This document shows positions 1-10,460 of a DNA stretch of 64,000 nucleotides, piece after piece. The translations under genes and the position numbers were made by a program. Position 1 is the stretch's first letter. Every line of letters begins with the position of its first letter. Below the pieces are notes generated by a model that did no database searches, was not told the origin of the DNA, and saw only the letters and a list, made by a program, of their open reading frames with translations. Origin of the DNA: Dasysyrphus tricinctus (taxonomy: Eukaryota; Arthropoda; Insecta; Diptera; Syrphidae); contig OY992531.1 in NCBI GenBank assembly GCA_963921185.1, positions 161,326,017 to 161,390,016 on the forward strand, given 5' to 3'.

Positions 1-153
1 GATAAATAAGCTTTTCCTTAACGGTTGTATGGCAAGTACAGTTATTTTTTGAGCTAAAAAAATTTCAATTTCCTCTCTGGAGTTACAAAAAAACCTTAAG
101 TTCAAAATTTGAAGAAAATCGCTTCAGTGGCTTAGGCTGTAGGTTGAGGTACG

Positions 154-175
154 GACAGACAGACAGACAGACAGA
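154..175. repeat. (GACA)n microsatellite
   Basis: Five perfect GACA units followed by GA. The flanks 1-153 and 176-361 are AT-rich and I see no gene in them. Confidence 0.9.
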
Positions 176-361
176 ATTTTTCCACCCACATTTTTCGTGT
201 TCTCTATGATCGTAATGTCATGTTTGATTGTTATCTCGAATTTTTTTTTTGCACGAATCCAAAACTTGCCCTATAGTACCTACATATATCGCAATTATAA
301 AAGGCCCTGATATACACATATGTATGTACAATGTATGTCTTATTTCGTTTTACACAATCTG

Positions 362-596
362 GGGCCTATTTCTGCGCTACTACATCAATTACATCAACTA
401 TACATTTTACAACTTCATCTTACAATTACATCAGTTACATTTATAATTTGTTAAACTTTTTTGTCTTTTATTTCATAACTACAGTTGTATGTTTGAATCA
501 GACACATTATTTAACTGCTCTAGTTGTAGGATTAAGACGTACGATGTAGTTGATGTAGCTGATGTAGCTCTGTTGAAGTAGCGCTGAAATAGTCCC
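362..596. mobile_element. MITE with GGGCC ends and CTG target duplication
   Basis: A 235-bp non-autonomous element. Its ends are inverted repeats, GGGCCTATTTCTGCGCTAC on the left and the complement of a near-identical sequence on the right, and it carries subterminal TACATCAATTACATC-type motifs on both sides. A 3-bp CTG duplication (359-361 and 597-599) flanks it. A copy of the same family lies at 57668-57897 with a CAG duplication. CWG duplications are known for part of the PIF/Harbinger superfamily, so I infer mobilisation by a Harbinger-type transposase. Confidence 0.8.
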
Positions 597-599
597 CTG

Positions 600-1085
600 G
601 TTTAAAAATATAATTACAACAGTTACTCAAGTTGCCCAGCAAAAAATCTTTAAGGCTCATTAAGGAGCGAATAATTTAATATAATGATCTATTTCGATTA
701 TCCGTTTATTTATTGTTTAAAGACGAAGAAACGCGATCAACAGATGCACTGCTGTATAATAAACCAAACCCACCATTTACTAGCGTCAATATCATGATCT
801 TCTTTACATATCTCTTATAATAGCTCTATAGCCATTATATTTTAATTGCAACTGAATGAGTTCTTACATTGTATGTGTGTAATAAAATAGAAATCATTCT
901 GAAATCATCACTTTTTTATTCAAAAATGGCTCTGGTTAATATTTAATTTTGTACAGCTTTTTAATTATAACTAACCCTCTAATTATGTTAAAGCTTCTGA
1001 AATTAACATTTGGGGGCCATTTCTAATAGGCCCGGGCCAAGGGCCAAAATATAAAACAGGGGGCCAAAAGGCCCGATCGGGCACA
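600..1085. other. Non-coding interval
   Basis: AT-rich sequence without a supportable gene. The last 70 bases contain a GC-rich run with several GGCCC/GGGCC blocks (1030-1082), which may be the edge of another decayed repeat. Confidence 0.5.
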
Positions 1086-1277
1086 TTGTGGCAACGCTGG
1101 TTAGTACGCAAAGTTTATGAGGGTGGTCGTCAGTTCGAAGACAAAGAAACCTTAATTTCTGCAATCAAATTAGCGTGGAGCGAAATTTCGTTAAAGTACA
1201 TTAAAAAGCTATACGATTCCATGCCGGATCGAATTTACGAAGTAATTAAAAATAAAGGTGGAAGTACCCACTACTAA
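1086..1277 (+). pseudogene. Tc1-like transposase, C-terminal remnant
   Basis: Sixty-odd codons of open frame that read like the extreme C-terminus of a Tc1-family DDE transposase: an LVRKVYEGGRQF segment, a lysine/serine-rich helix, then SMPDRIYEVIKNKGG and THY before the stop. The catalytic domain upstream is missing, so it is a fragment. There is no credible ATG at its start (the open frame begins inside the domain). Direct repeats that may belong to the same element lie downstream at 1333-1344 and 1537-1548. Confidence 0.75.
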
Positions 1278-1332
1278 ACTTAAACAAAAACTTGTTTCAT
1301 TCCATTCCAATACCAATTTTAATTTTTGTACC

Positions 1333-1548
1333 TATTCAGTTGACTCAAAAAAAAACTTCTTCTTTGCATAAGTTACACTTTGGAAGTGGTTGAAGGAAAA
1401 ACTCACGGTTGTTTTTGGATAAAACTTTGAAATTCTGTTATTTATATGTTACGAAAATTTTAACCATCAACAGATGGCATAATAACCATCACTGTTTGGA
1501 AAAAATGGATAAAATATATTCAAAAATGTTTGTGCGTATTCAGTTGAC
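1333..1548. repeat. Direct repeat pair TATTCAGTTGAC, possible Tc1 terminal repeats
   Basis: The 12-mer TATTCAGTTGAC occurs at 1333-1344 and 1537-1548, about 200 bp apart and downstream of the Tc1 remnant. This spacing resembles the inverted/direct repeat ends of some Tc1-like elements. The second copy sits right at the truncated end of the copia element, so it may mark the Tc1 element's edge. The matching left end was not found. Confidence 0.4.
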
Positions 1549-1555
1549 GAGGAGT

Positions 1556-2678
1556 GTACATCTTTACTTCGCCCATGTCTTTCATTTTAAATCTATTTAT
1601 TAATTGTTGTTTTACTTCATTAATTTCCCATTGATTTTTACTACATATTAACAAATCATCAACAAACGTCATTCGATTTACGTATAAACAATAATCATAA
1701 TTACTTCTTACGAAACCTAATTTTACTATAAATTCATTAAAACAATTGTACCACGATCGTGGGCTCTCCGTTAAACCATATAATGATTTTAACAATTTAC
1801 AGACTTTATTTTCTTTCTGCTCGTACCCTTCAGGCTGTTTTATATAGACCTCAGAATTTACTTTGCCATTTAAAAATGCTGTTTCAACGTCCATTTGCCC
1901 TATTTTAAATTCATTTTGGCAACAGTATGACAATAATAATTTTAAAGTCTGCATTTTTACTACCGGAGAGTAAACGTTATCAATATATTCTTTTTGCTGA
2001 AATCCACGTACAACTAATCTAGCTTTATATGTATTCTCATTCTTTTTCTTATATACCCACTTCACATCAATAATATCTTTATCTTTCGGTTTATCAACTA
2101 ATTGCCAGGTTTGATTCTTAATTAAACTTTGAAACTCTGAATGCATAGCACTTTTCCATTTTTCCGATTCTTTACTGTGAATTGCTTCATCATAACTATT
2201 AGGGACGTCACAATAATTTACATATATATAATTTGTTGCATGCTCATCATAACCGTATCTAACTGTTGGACCTGCCTTTCTATTTGATCTCCTTACTTCT
2301 AATTGTTCATTATTTTCACTACTTTGACTATTATTTTCCTCATTTTTAGTTTCATTATTTTCAAGTTCCAAATCATTATTTTCATTAATTTCTATTCTAT
2401 TTACTTTGTCTTTGTTTTCATCTAAACATATTATTTTTATACCTTCTTCTATAACATCGACAGGTCTTGCATTTACAATTTTATTATTTATCAATACTCT
2501 ATAACTGTTTTCATTGTAGCCTACCAAAATTCCTAACTTCGATTTATCGTCCCATTTACTTCCTCTTAATTGTTCAGGTGTTCTTACAAAAACTCTACTT
2601 CCGTACATTTTCAAATGATCTACACTTGGCCTTTTATTAAACATTATTTCAAATGGAGTTTTTAACTCATAGGTATTA
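1556..2678 (-). pseudogene. Copia Pol fragment: integrase tail and reverse transcriptase
   Basis: Runs from a TPFEIMFNKRPSVDHL motif just after the integrase core, through an acidic Asn/Glu-rich linker, into the copia-type reverse transcriptase. Visible boxes are WKSAM, TWQLVDKP, VKWVYKKK, KARLVVRGF, YSPVVK, QMDVETAFLNG, LYGLTESPRSW and the catalytic FVDDLLICS. The frame ends shortly after MKDMGEVKM, so the rest of reverse transcriptase and all RNase H are absent. The last dozen codons of the open frame come from unrelated flanking DNA. The first bases of the open frame border the foldback at 2681. Confidence 0.85.
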
Positions 2679-2680
2679 TA

Positions 2681-3949
2681 GCCCATTGAATAGACCTTTT
2701 AAAAAGGAACAATTACGTGCAAGGGTTTTTATTATTAAATATGCCCATAAGCATGCTTAAAACCGAAAATGCTACTAAATTCACCCATGCGTTTCTGAGA
2801 GAATGGTCACACTTGCCACTTTTCAGTATTTTTGGTATAACTCGAAAACTAAGCCGAATTTGACAGTTTTACACTTAATAATTTTTGTTCAAAATTAAAT
2901 TTTCTATCGAAATGGATAGTTCGGAAAATTTCTTAAAAAAATTTAAGCAGGAAAAGTAAACAAAAACCAACATAAAAAAATCGAAAAATTAAAGATTTTT
3001 AAATTTTTTTCTAAATTGCGCATAACTTTTTTCGGAGCAAAGATACGCTCAAGACATGCATAAACAAAGTAAACTGGAGTCTTACGGCTTTAATATGACA
3101 TGTTAAAAAAGCCATATTATTTGAAAATTGACAGAGATATAGCCATTCAAACTTTATCATATCTTGTCATTTTTCGCAGTTTTTGCTCGAAAGCCTTTTT
3201 TTTGGTACTTTATGACAAATTTAACGTTCCTAGCACCTTGTACTAAATCTTATGTTGATCGGACCAGCCGTTCGGTCTGTAGGTCTGAAAGCATTTTAAA
3301 ACAGTCGAAAAATGAAATTGCGAACTTACATCCTTTTTATAAATTCTCTATAGTTTTAATGTCATATTATAACAAAATTTTGATTTCCAACATTTTTACG
3401 AAAGTGAAATTTGCCATATTGTACCAAAAAAGGGACTTTCGGGACAAAACTGCGAAAAATTATAAGAAATGATAAGGTTTGAATGGGAATATCACTGTCA
3501 ATTTTGAACAAATATTAATTTTTGAACATGCCATATTAAGGCCTTTAGTCTCTACTTTATTTTGTCTGTGCATGACTTGACCCTATCTTTGCTTCAAAAA
3601 AAGTTTTGCACAATTTACAAAAAAAATTAGATATCCTTGATTTTTTGATTTTTTTAGGTTGGTTTTTGTTAACTTTTCTTGCTTAACTTAACTATCCATT
3701 CCAATAGAAAATTTAATTTTAAACAAAAAGTATTATATGTAAAATTGTCAAATTTGGCTTAGTTTTCAAGTTACACCAAAAATATTGAAAAGTGGCCAGT
3801 GTGACCATTCTCCCAGAAACGCATGGGTGAATTTAGTAGCATTTTCGGTTTTAAGCATGCTTATGGGCCAAACAAACATATTCAATAATAAAAACCCTTG
3901 CACGTAATGGTTCCTTTATACCCCTCATTTTCCGGTCTATTCAATAGGC
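2681..3949. mobile_element. Foldback (palindromic) element, copy 1, TA duplication
   Basis: A 1.27-kb element that is almost entirely an inverted repeat. Its ends read GCCYATTGAATAGACC, flanked by TA on both sides (2679-2680, 3950-3951). The arms continue inward for hundreds of bases: 2745-2815 pairs with 3780-3860 and 3040-3160 pairs with 3470-3600. No transposase frame is visible. It splits the copia gene. A second copy of the family is at 59513-63138. The TA duplication suggests Tc1/mariner-type mobilisation, which is an inference. Confidence 0.8.
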
Positions 3950-3955
3950 TATTAG

Positions 3956-5435
3956 CAATTGTTCGATTTTTCAAATACGCTGAAGCCAATATTACTTCAG
4001 GCCAAAAAATTCTGTTTAAATTAGCTTCTTTTAACAAACATCTCGCGTTATCCATAATTGATCTATTATAACGTTCAGCTGTTCCGTTTAATTCGTGTAC
4101 ATACGGAGGACATGGATTTATTATGATACCCTTATTTCTTGCAAACTCAAAAATATCTCGGTTTAAATATTCTTTTCCGTTGTCACATTGAAGTATTTTA
4201 ATTTTCTGCCCTACTAGATTTTCAATTAAATTTACGTACTCAACAAAATATTTATATGTTTCGGATTTAGATTTTATACAATAAACTTTAGCACATTTGC
4301 TATATTCATCAATAAATGTTAGAAAATATTTTTCACCATGACACCCTGTAGTTTGATGTGGCCCATTCAAATCTGTATGGATAACTTCTAAAACTTTGTT
4401 AGCCTTAGTTCTATTATTACGAAATGGTAAATTTGTCATCTTACTTTCAATACAAGTAGCGCATTTGCCTAAATCTTTTGGCAAACCAATTAACAATTCA
4501 TTTTTACATAGTTTATTTAAATATTGAAAATTTACATGCCCTAACGTTCTGTGCCATTTTTCTTTTTCTGAAATTTGATTATTTTTTACAATATTTACAG
4601 TTATTTCTTTATTTCTTGCTTTATTAACAAAACTTTTCATAAAATATAAATTATTTTCTTTTTTAGCAGTTGCAATTAAATTTCCTTGTTTGTTAAAAAT
4701 TTTTGATTTATTATATGAAGATACTATTTTGTGTTTTTCTGTAACTTTAGCATAACTAATTAAATTCTTTTTCATATCTTTTACAAAATAAACATTATTT
4801 AGAGTTACTTCGGAATCGTATATATGTTTTTTAAATAAAGTTTTTATATTGCCAATTTTTGTAGCTTTCAGAGTATTACCATCACCTAGCTTAACATTTA
4901 TCGGTTCTTTTAAAACTACAAATTCATCAAAAAACTCATCGCTGTTTACAATATGGTCTGTACAGCCGCTATCAAGAATCCAAATTATCTCATTACCTTT
5001 TCTCATAACATCATTATTATTACAATAAACATTTGAATTTGGGTTGCTAACTTCTGCCGTAAATACATTTTCATTACCATAACCTTCGCCGTGTGTTGAC
5101 ATTTGTGTGCCTTGGTTGTTATTTCTACCATATCCACCTCGATGAAAACCTCTGCCGTAACTTCCCCGCTGATATCCTCTGTTGTAGCCACCACGATGTC
5201 CCGATTTTGAATTTGAAGGCCCCCTGCCTCGGTTGAATTGTGTACTACCTTGCTGCTTACAATATCGTTGTAGATGTCCAGTTAATCCGCATTTGTAACA
5301 TTTGCTTCGCATATCTGCATGGAATACATTCGAGTTATCTCTTTCTGACTTTGTTGCCTTTTGGCTTTCTTTTTCTATGCTTTTCATCATAATCTTCGAT
5401 TTCACGTAGTCACATGTTCTTTCTCCTTCTTGCAA
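3956..5435 (-). pseudogene. Copia Gag C-terminus, protease and integrase
   Basis: In order: the end of Gag (ERTCDYVKSK), a CCHC zinc knuckle CYKCGLTGHLQRYC, an Arg/Gly/Tyr-rich stretch, an aspartic protease (WILDSGCTDHIVNSD), then integrase. The integrase shows an HHCC domain (WHRTLGHVN with CATC) and a DDE core: D in VIHTDLNGP, D in LQCDNGKEY and E in GTAERYNR. Only the region above about 3955 is copia; the final residues of the open frame are read from the foldback insert. Gag continues on the other side of the maT element at 6785-6970. Confidence 0.88.
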
Positions 5436-5465
5436 TACATCAATTTAATCACCAATATAACAATA

Positions 5466-6782
5466 CGTAGTCGTGCCATAAATACTGTTACAACTATTTG
5501 AACCTGTATAATTTGACATTCAGCTTCATACAACAAGTCGCATTATTTTTTTTAATAACTACTGTTAGATATGTTTAAAATATAGTACAGTCTTAGTTCT
5601 GATTTACAAGTGCAAACATGGAATCAACAATAGAAGAAAAGAGAATTGCTGTTGTTGCGCTGTATAAGGCAGGTAAATCAAATAATTTTATTTGGAAGTC
5701 GTTAAAAGCTCTCGGGATTAATCGAATGTTTGTGTGGCGTACTATTAAACGATATATGGATACCTTAAGCGTAAAAGACAAGCCTCGGACCGGTCGTCCA
5801 CTAAGTGTGAGGACAAAAAATGCTATTCGAGCAGTGGCAGCTCGAATCCGCCGAAATCCCCTACGTAAGCAGAAAATCATGTCACGAGAGATGGATATTT
5901 CAAAAAGAACTATGTCGCGGCTTATTAAAAATGATCTTGGGATGGGTGCTTACCGCCGAGTGACTGGCCAGAGATTGAACAATGCCTTGAAAAAAATTAG
6001 CCACCAAAGAGCAAAAGCATTGCTCAGACGTTACGCTGATGGGAGCTATCGACAAATCCTGTTTTCAGATGAGAAAATTTTTACCATTGAGGAAAAATTC
6101 AACCGCCAAAATGACAAAATCTACGCTCGGAGTTCTCAAGAAGCAAAGGAAAAAATTGGCAGAGTCGAAAGGGGTCATCATCCGAGTTCGGTCATGGTTT
6201 GGTGGGGAGTGAGCTACGAACGCACCACAAAGTTGCATTTTTGTGAGCAAGGCGTTATAACAAAAGCAAAAAACTACCAAGAAGACGTTTTGGAGAAAGT
6301 GGTGAAACCGCTCAACAATACTCTGTTCAATAAAAGGCATTGGGTGTTCCAGCAAGACTCTGCACCAGCCCACAAAGCCAAATCGACTCAGCTGTGGTTG
6401 GAAAAGAATGTTCCTGCGTTCATCAAGGCATTGGATTGGCCCTCAGGCAGTCCCGATCTCAATCCCCTGGATTATTCTTTTTGGACAGAGCTAGAGCTGA
6501 TGGCTTGCCACAGAGGACATCCGAATTTGGAAAGTCTAAAATCAAGTCTTGGCCGAGCAGTGGCGAATTTTCCTGAGGAAAAGGTGCGTGCTGCCATAGA
6601 CGATTGGCCGAAGCTACACAAGGCCTGTGTTAAGGCTAAGGGTGGCCACTTTGAGTAGGAAGTGAATAATATTATTTGAAATACTATTTTAAAACATATT
6701 TAATAAAATCTATTACATATTTGATGTTTGTCTTCCTTATTTTGAGCAAAAAATGTGTAACAGTATTTATGGCACGACTACG
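5466..6782 (+). mobile_element. Complete maT (DD37D) Tc1/mariner element
   Basis: The two ends carry a perfect inverted repeat, CGTAGTCGTGCCATAAATAC continuing to ACTGTTACA (5466-5492 and its complement 6756-6782). TA flanks both sides (5464-5465 and 6783-6784). The single transposase gene inside is open from end to end. Copia Gag reads across the target site once the insert and one TA are ignored. Perfect ends, an open gene and a clean duplication suggest a recent and possibly still active insertion. Confidence 0.92.
5618..6658 (+). CDS. maT-family transposase, apparently intact
   Basis: 346 codons, a normal length for Tc1/mariner transposases. Residues 1-60 are a helix-turn-helix region beginning ESTIEEKRIAVVALYKAG, followed by a GRPLSV motif at the hinge with a second DNA-binding domain (about 60-125). 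The DDE/D core has D151 in LFSDEKIF, D247 in FQQDSAPAH and D285 in SPDLNPLDYSFW. By my count 37 residues lie between the last two aspartates, the spacing that defines the DD37D (maT) group. The protein cuts and pastes the surrounding element at TA sites in the nucleus. The ATG lies about 150 bp inside the left inverted repeat, and the gene ends about 120 bp before the right one. Confidence 0.93.
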   Translation: MESTIEEKRIAVVALYKAGKSNNFIWKSLKALGINRMFVWRTIKRYMDTLSVKDKPRTGRPLSVRTKNAIRAVAARIRRNPLRKQKIMSREMDISKRTMSRLIKNDLGMGAYRRVTGQRLNNALKKISHQRAKALLRRYADGSYRQILFSDEKIFTIEEKFNRQNDKIYARSSQEAKEKIGRVERGHHPSSVMVWWGVSYERTTKLHFCEQGVITKAKNYQEDVLEKVVKPLNNTLFNKRHWVFQQDSAPAHKAKSTQLWLEKNVPAFIKALDWPSGSPDLNPLDYSFWTELELMACHRGHPNLESLKSSLGRAVANFPEEKVRAAIDDWPKLHKACVKAKGGHFE

Positions 6783-6784
6783 TA

Positions 6785-6970
6785 CTCGTGAGGAAGCGCT
6801 TTCAACATATAGCGCAACTTCTCTTGTTCATCTAATTTACCACCAGCAATTATCAATGCGTTCGAGGCTTTTTCGAAATCATCGAAAAATAATGTAACAT
6901 AATTGCTCAATTTAACATTTTCTAATTTGCTACGACAGACTATAAATCACAGAAGTTGCCCTGTACCTTT
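6785..6970 (-). pseudogene. Copia Gag central fragment
   Basis: Minus-strand frame reading KLENVKLSNYVTLFFDDFEK and then IIAGGKLDEQEKLRYMLKALPHEY, the conserved central part of copia-type Gag. It joins the Gag piece at 5435 across the maT insertion. The frame breaks near 6965 and the N-terminal half of Gag is not recognisable beyond it. Confidence 0.75.
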
Positions 6971-7009
6971 CAATTTAAACGGCAAAATGTTGGCAAAGTT
7001 GAAAGCGTT

Positions 7010-8436
7010 TTGTTTTTGCAAGCTAGCTGCCATGAGTGTGGAGGAGTCTTAAAAAGCCCAATGATTGTGAAAAAGTCACTCTGCACATTCTAACAAACGA
7101 CACCAAGGGAATTCCTCATGTGCAAAAAACGACGTTTGAAAGACTCGGAGCGACAAAGAGTCAAGAGTGACCTCAAGCACACAACTCCAAGGCAATGGAG
7201 AGTTGCTGAAGCAGATTAATTAATGACTTACGGAGATAGTGAATCTCCTTTCCTCTACAATTTAAACGTATTGCAAAAAGCCGGGCAGGAAGGCAAATAC
7301 AACGAATTAGGACTAATTGTGGGGGAAAATTTGTTTGATTCCGTTGAAAAAATAAAAAAAGAGCACCCAACGACTAGCAAATATGTACGTAATATAGGGT
7401 TTAACAAATTTTTTGTAACATATTGGTCACAAGAACAGACCGAAGTCCACAACGATCTTCAAAAACTTCTACAAAGTACTCTTTCATTGGATGCAACAGG
7501 ATCTGTTGCATACAAAATCAACCATCCAAGCGGCAAAAGCAGCCATATATTTTTAACGATTTTGTATACATACATGGAAAAAACAAAAGTTCCCTTAGCA
7601 CAGGTTCTTTCCGAAGTCAACGATAGCAACTTCCTTTTCTTCAGGTTGCGTTACTGGCTTAATTCTGCAGCTAGGATACCAAAGGAAGTTGTTACGGACA
7701 TGGGAAGAGCCTTGCAACAAGGAACTTGTATGGCATTTAACACAAGCCTTTGAGACAAACAATGACCAGTGCCTCCTAATTTTACAAGGCAAAGAACATA
7801 TCAGTTTGAACACACAGCTTAGGACTGATGTAGCCCACCTTATCCATTTAGTCACTAGATGGCCCTGTTTAGCAAAAAAATAAATCTAAAAAAGTGCAAG
7901 AGGTATTCAAAAGATGCGTAGGGTTTTCGACAACAGTTACAAATTTAGAGAATTTTTGCGAGATTTCAGAGAATATTTTTATTCTTTCGAACAAAAAATA
8001 TTTGAGTATCAAGATAACGACTATTATCTACCGAGTTTAGCGACAGATTTAGTTCTCTCTGTCATGAATTTCCGTGTTGGACAAATATTATGAATTCTTA
8101 CTTCGAAAAAATAATAAAATTGCATCATCAGCAGGATCTGAAACATTGTTTCAACAATTTAAAAAATACATTTTAAGAAACAAATCCCCAGAAAGAGTTA
8201 ATGTTTTGATCGCATCTCACTGCAGAGATATCGAAAAGGTATTAAAAACAGTAAGAGCTCAAATAAATAATTTGTCTACTTCAACTATAAATTTGACAAC
8301 AAATAGAAAAACTGCAAATATTGACCACTTGTATGCCACAGAGAGATGGAAAAATAAAATTTCTGTTAAAGACTCTCGCAAAAATGACATTTTGGAAAAA
8401 ACGGAAAATGAAAGCCAAATGATAAGCTTTATTTAA
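7010..8436 (+). pseudogene. MULE/NOF-like transposase, decayed core
   Basis: A plus-strand protein in several frames. First comes a CHECGG zinc-binding motif (about 7022), then a basic linker (QKRRLKDSERQRVKSDL), then 7223-7753 with LGLIVGENLFDS, FFVTYW, SLDATGSVAYKI, a KSSHIFLTILYT strand and PKEVVTDMGRALQQG. This is the layout I associate with insect Mutator-like (NOF/FB-type) transposases: the D in LDATGS and the D in VVTDMG would be two catalytic acids. The frame shifts near 7735 into TQAFETNNDQCLLILQGK and RTDVAHLIHLVTRWPC, a conserved following block. 8074-8436 is a further weakly conserved helical part. Broken by several frameshifts; family assignment is by motif only. Confidence 0.6.
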
Positions 8437-8558
8437 ATGAATCTAGTCAAAAATCTACGAATAAAGAAGTTCATGGTGAAACTGATGAGGTAGTTGACTC
8501 TCCAATCGTCAAAAAAAGGGGAACCTACGTTTCTTCAGAGCCAGAACTATCTTTAATT

Positions 8559-9330
8559 TTGCAACGACCAAGTAACCTGACAAAGAAGAATATTCGTTTA
8601 AATATAAAAAATGGAAATATGTGTAATTTCCGGAAGGTATGCGGCATGAAAACGAGTTTCACAAACACTTGTGCATTCGATTCTCTGACTGAACTTTTGA
8701 GCAACACTATTTGCAACATCAATAGCTTCAAAGTTTTTATAGAAAGCAAACAAAATTTTAGTAAGGCGTCACAAAATATTTGCTACCCAACAACTTTAGT
8801 AAAGCACGCAATAGCAGGGCCTAATACAGTTCTGTACACAAATCGTGCTTATTTATTAGCTTTGCATTTTGAAACAATTAATAAAAATGTAAATTGTGAA
8901 ACACATATAAATTTCATTATTAAAAAGCTTATGGATGAATGCGATAGTTACGTGGAATCGACCAAATGTACAAGTGGTTATGAATGTATTTCAAAAAAAT
9001 ATATTCATTCATTACCAAATATTGCTTTGGTTGCAAAACTGATAAAAAAGCAGTCATAAAATGTACACTAGGATGTTTTATTTTTATTGATACACAAGAT
9101 GCGTATCAAAAATCTTCTTAGGCCGAGAAATTGAGTATTGACCTGGAAAAGTTCAGAACTGACCTTAGCGAACTGCCAGTAAATCTTAAAATTAACAATG
9201 AAATATTTGTGTTAACTGGTGCTATTGCTTTCATTGACCCTTTTGTACAAGGTGAAAGGTTCACTATGTGGCTTATTGCCGGTCAATACTCGGATCTTGG
9301 CAAGAAAGAAACGACTTGTGCAATGAAAGG
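8559..9330 (+). pseudogene. Ubiquitin-specific-protease-like C-terminal domain of the MULE-like protein
   Basis: Follows the transposase core on the same strand. A Cys box, TSFTNTCAFDSLTELL (about 8653-8700), matches the NTC-type nucleophile motif of C19 peptidases. After a helical stretch and a frame change, 9131-9265 reads VNLKINNEIFVLTGAIAFIDP, the strand pair that precedes the His box. One more frameshift gives VAYCRS followed by GSW (9268-9305), where intact relatives would have a GHY-type His box. The His itself is not readable here. The domain is inactive in this copy. I infer that the ancestral transposase was fused to a deubiquitinase-like fold. Confidence 0.55.
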
Positions 9331-9369
9331 AAAAATGTTAAAAATGTCAGCATTAAAATAAGCATCCTA

Positions 9370-10359
9370 ATGTATACTAAGTGTGACGAACAGTGGCGTA
9401 GCGAGGGGAGGGGGCCAAAGGAGGCACAGGCGCCGGGCGGCAATTTTTCAAAATATCCGGGTGACACTTTGCTGCAATTTTTCTAAATACTTTAATATAA
9501 ATGGTTTTTATATGTTATGTTTTTATATTTTCTTTTCTTTTCTGTGGATAAATTTTATCAGTCAGATAAATTACTTAAAAGTTTTCGAGCGGTAACACTG
9601 CTTCACATTCAATAACAATAAAGCTACATAATGTAAATACAAAAGCTCCCTCATTCACATCAACCAAAATTTTCAAACATTTCAATCGACTATTTCCAAG
9701 CCACCAACAGCTTTTTTCGTTTCACCATTGAAAATAAAGCTTTATTCAAAGAACACTCAGTCACGAAAGGAAATACACATCACACCCAGTAGAACACCGA
9801 GTTCAGGTGTGATCTTACTTTTGTAACAAATTTTAATTTTGAAAAAATATTCTGTCCTTTTCGGAAATATATTTTTTCCTTTCGAGCTGAAAGTTCCGTG
9901 TGTGTGTGTAGGACGTACATAGGTACATAATATAAAAGATTTTCGCGCCACGGTTTTTCTGTCGGCAATGATACACGTCTTTTTGTTGTTGTTGTGTCAT
10001 CGAATGTTGTGTCTGAGATGTGTATTGCCCCATAAGGAAGTGTGAAGTACAATGATCGACAACGACTCTAATTTGGAACAGTAAATGATTGTTTCATTCT
10101 ATGCGTGTCCTGGTGTCCTCCAATCGGAGTAAATTTACTTCAATTTTACGAAAGAAAATAGATCTACTTCGTTACTCCGTTTTTGATGGCTGTTTTATAA
10201 TGACGCGTTCGCGTTCGCGATGCTTACGTTACGTTTTACAAGCATTACGGACGCGTCGTGGTGACAGATGAATATACGAGAATCAGCTGATTAAAACCAA
10301 TTGGAGTGTCATTCTGCAAACTAATTTCAATATTTTGTAAAAGTTTTTTTGAATTTAAA
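9370..10359. other. Non-coding interval with a hAT-like terminus
   Basis: At 9390-9417 the sequence CAGTGGCGTAGCGAGG starts a GC-rich stretch typical of hAT-type element ends, but no partner end is present. 9777-9830 contains a CACACCCAGT...GTGTGATC inverted pair of unknown origin. 10195-10262 is unusually CpG-rich (GACGCG, ACGCGTC) and lies just upstream of the Harbinger start codon, so it may be that element's 5' end. No gene is visible. Confidence 0.4.
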
Positions 10360-10460
10360 ATGAATAACGATAAGCTATTTTCGACAACAGAATTAGTTGC
10401 CAAAGTGGCGTTCGCTGCTGTTTCAGCTTGTGAAGGAGTTGAGGAGGAAACAGCAAGACG
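10360..10460 (+). pseudogene. Harbinger transposase, N-terminal segment
   Basis: ATG at 10360 opens MNNDKLFSTTELVAKVAFAA and runs to EEETAR, where the Transib-like element interrupts the codon series at its AGACG duplication (10456-10460). The next segment resumes in the same frame at 12280 with RRWRWWVREL. The start is supported by frame continuity and by lack of an upstream in-frame ATG nearby. Confidence 0.8.

Larger units (their letters stand above)
1556..6970 (-). mobile_element. Ty1/copia retrotransposon, truncated and twice interrupted
   Basis: Gag, protease, integrase and the first part of reverse transcriptase lie in copia order on the minus strand. The element lacks RNase H, most of the N-terminal Gag and both LTRs. 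It is split by a palindromic foldback (2681-3949) between integrase and reverse transcriptase and by a complete maT transposon (5466-6782) inside Gag. The copia frame also carries stops of its own, for example a TAA in Gag just downstream of the maT insertion. It is therefore older than both inserts. Confidence 0.85.

Noticed and set aside
3164..3472. 102-codon open frame inside the foldback
   Set aside because: It lies within the palindromic arms and loop, is AT-rich, has no recognisable motif, and is not preserved in the second copy.
3882..3955. C-terminal end of the copia integrase open frame (NRPENEGYKGTIT)
   Set aside because: These residues are read from the foldback arm, whose end lies at 3949.
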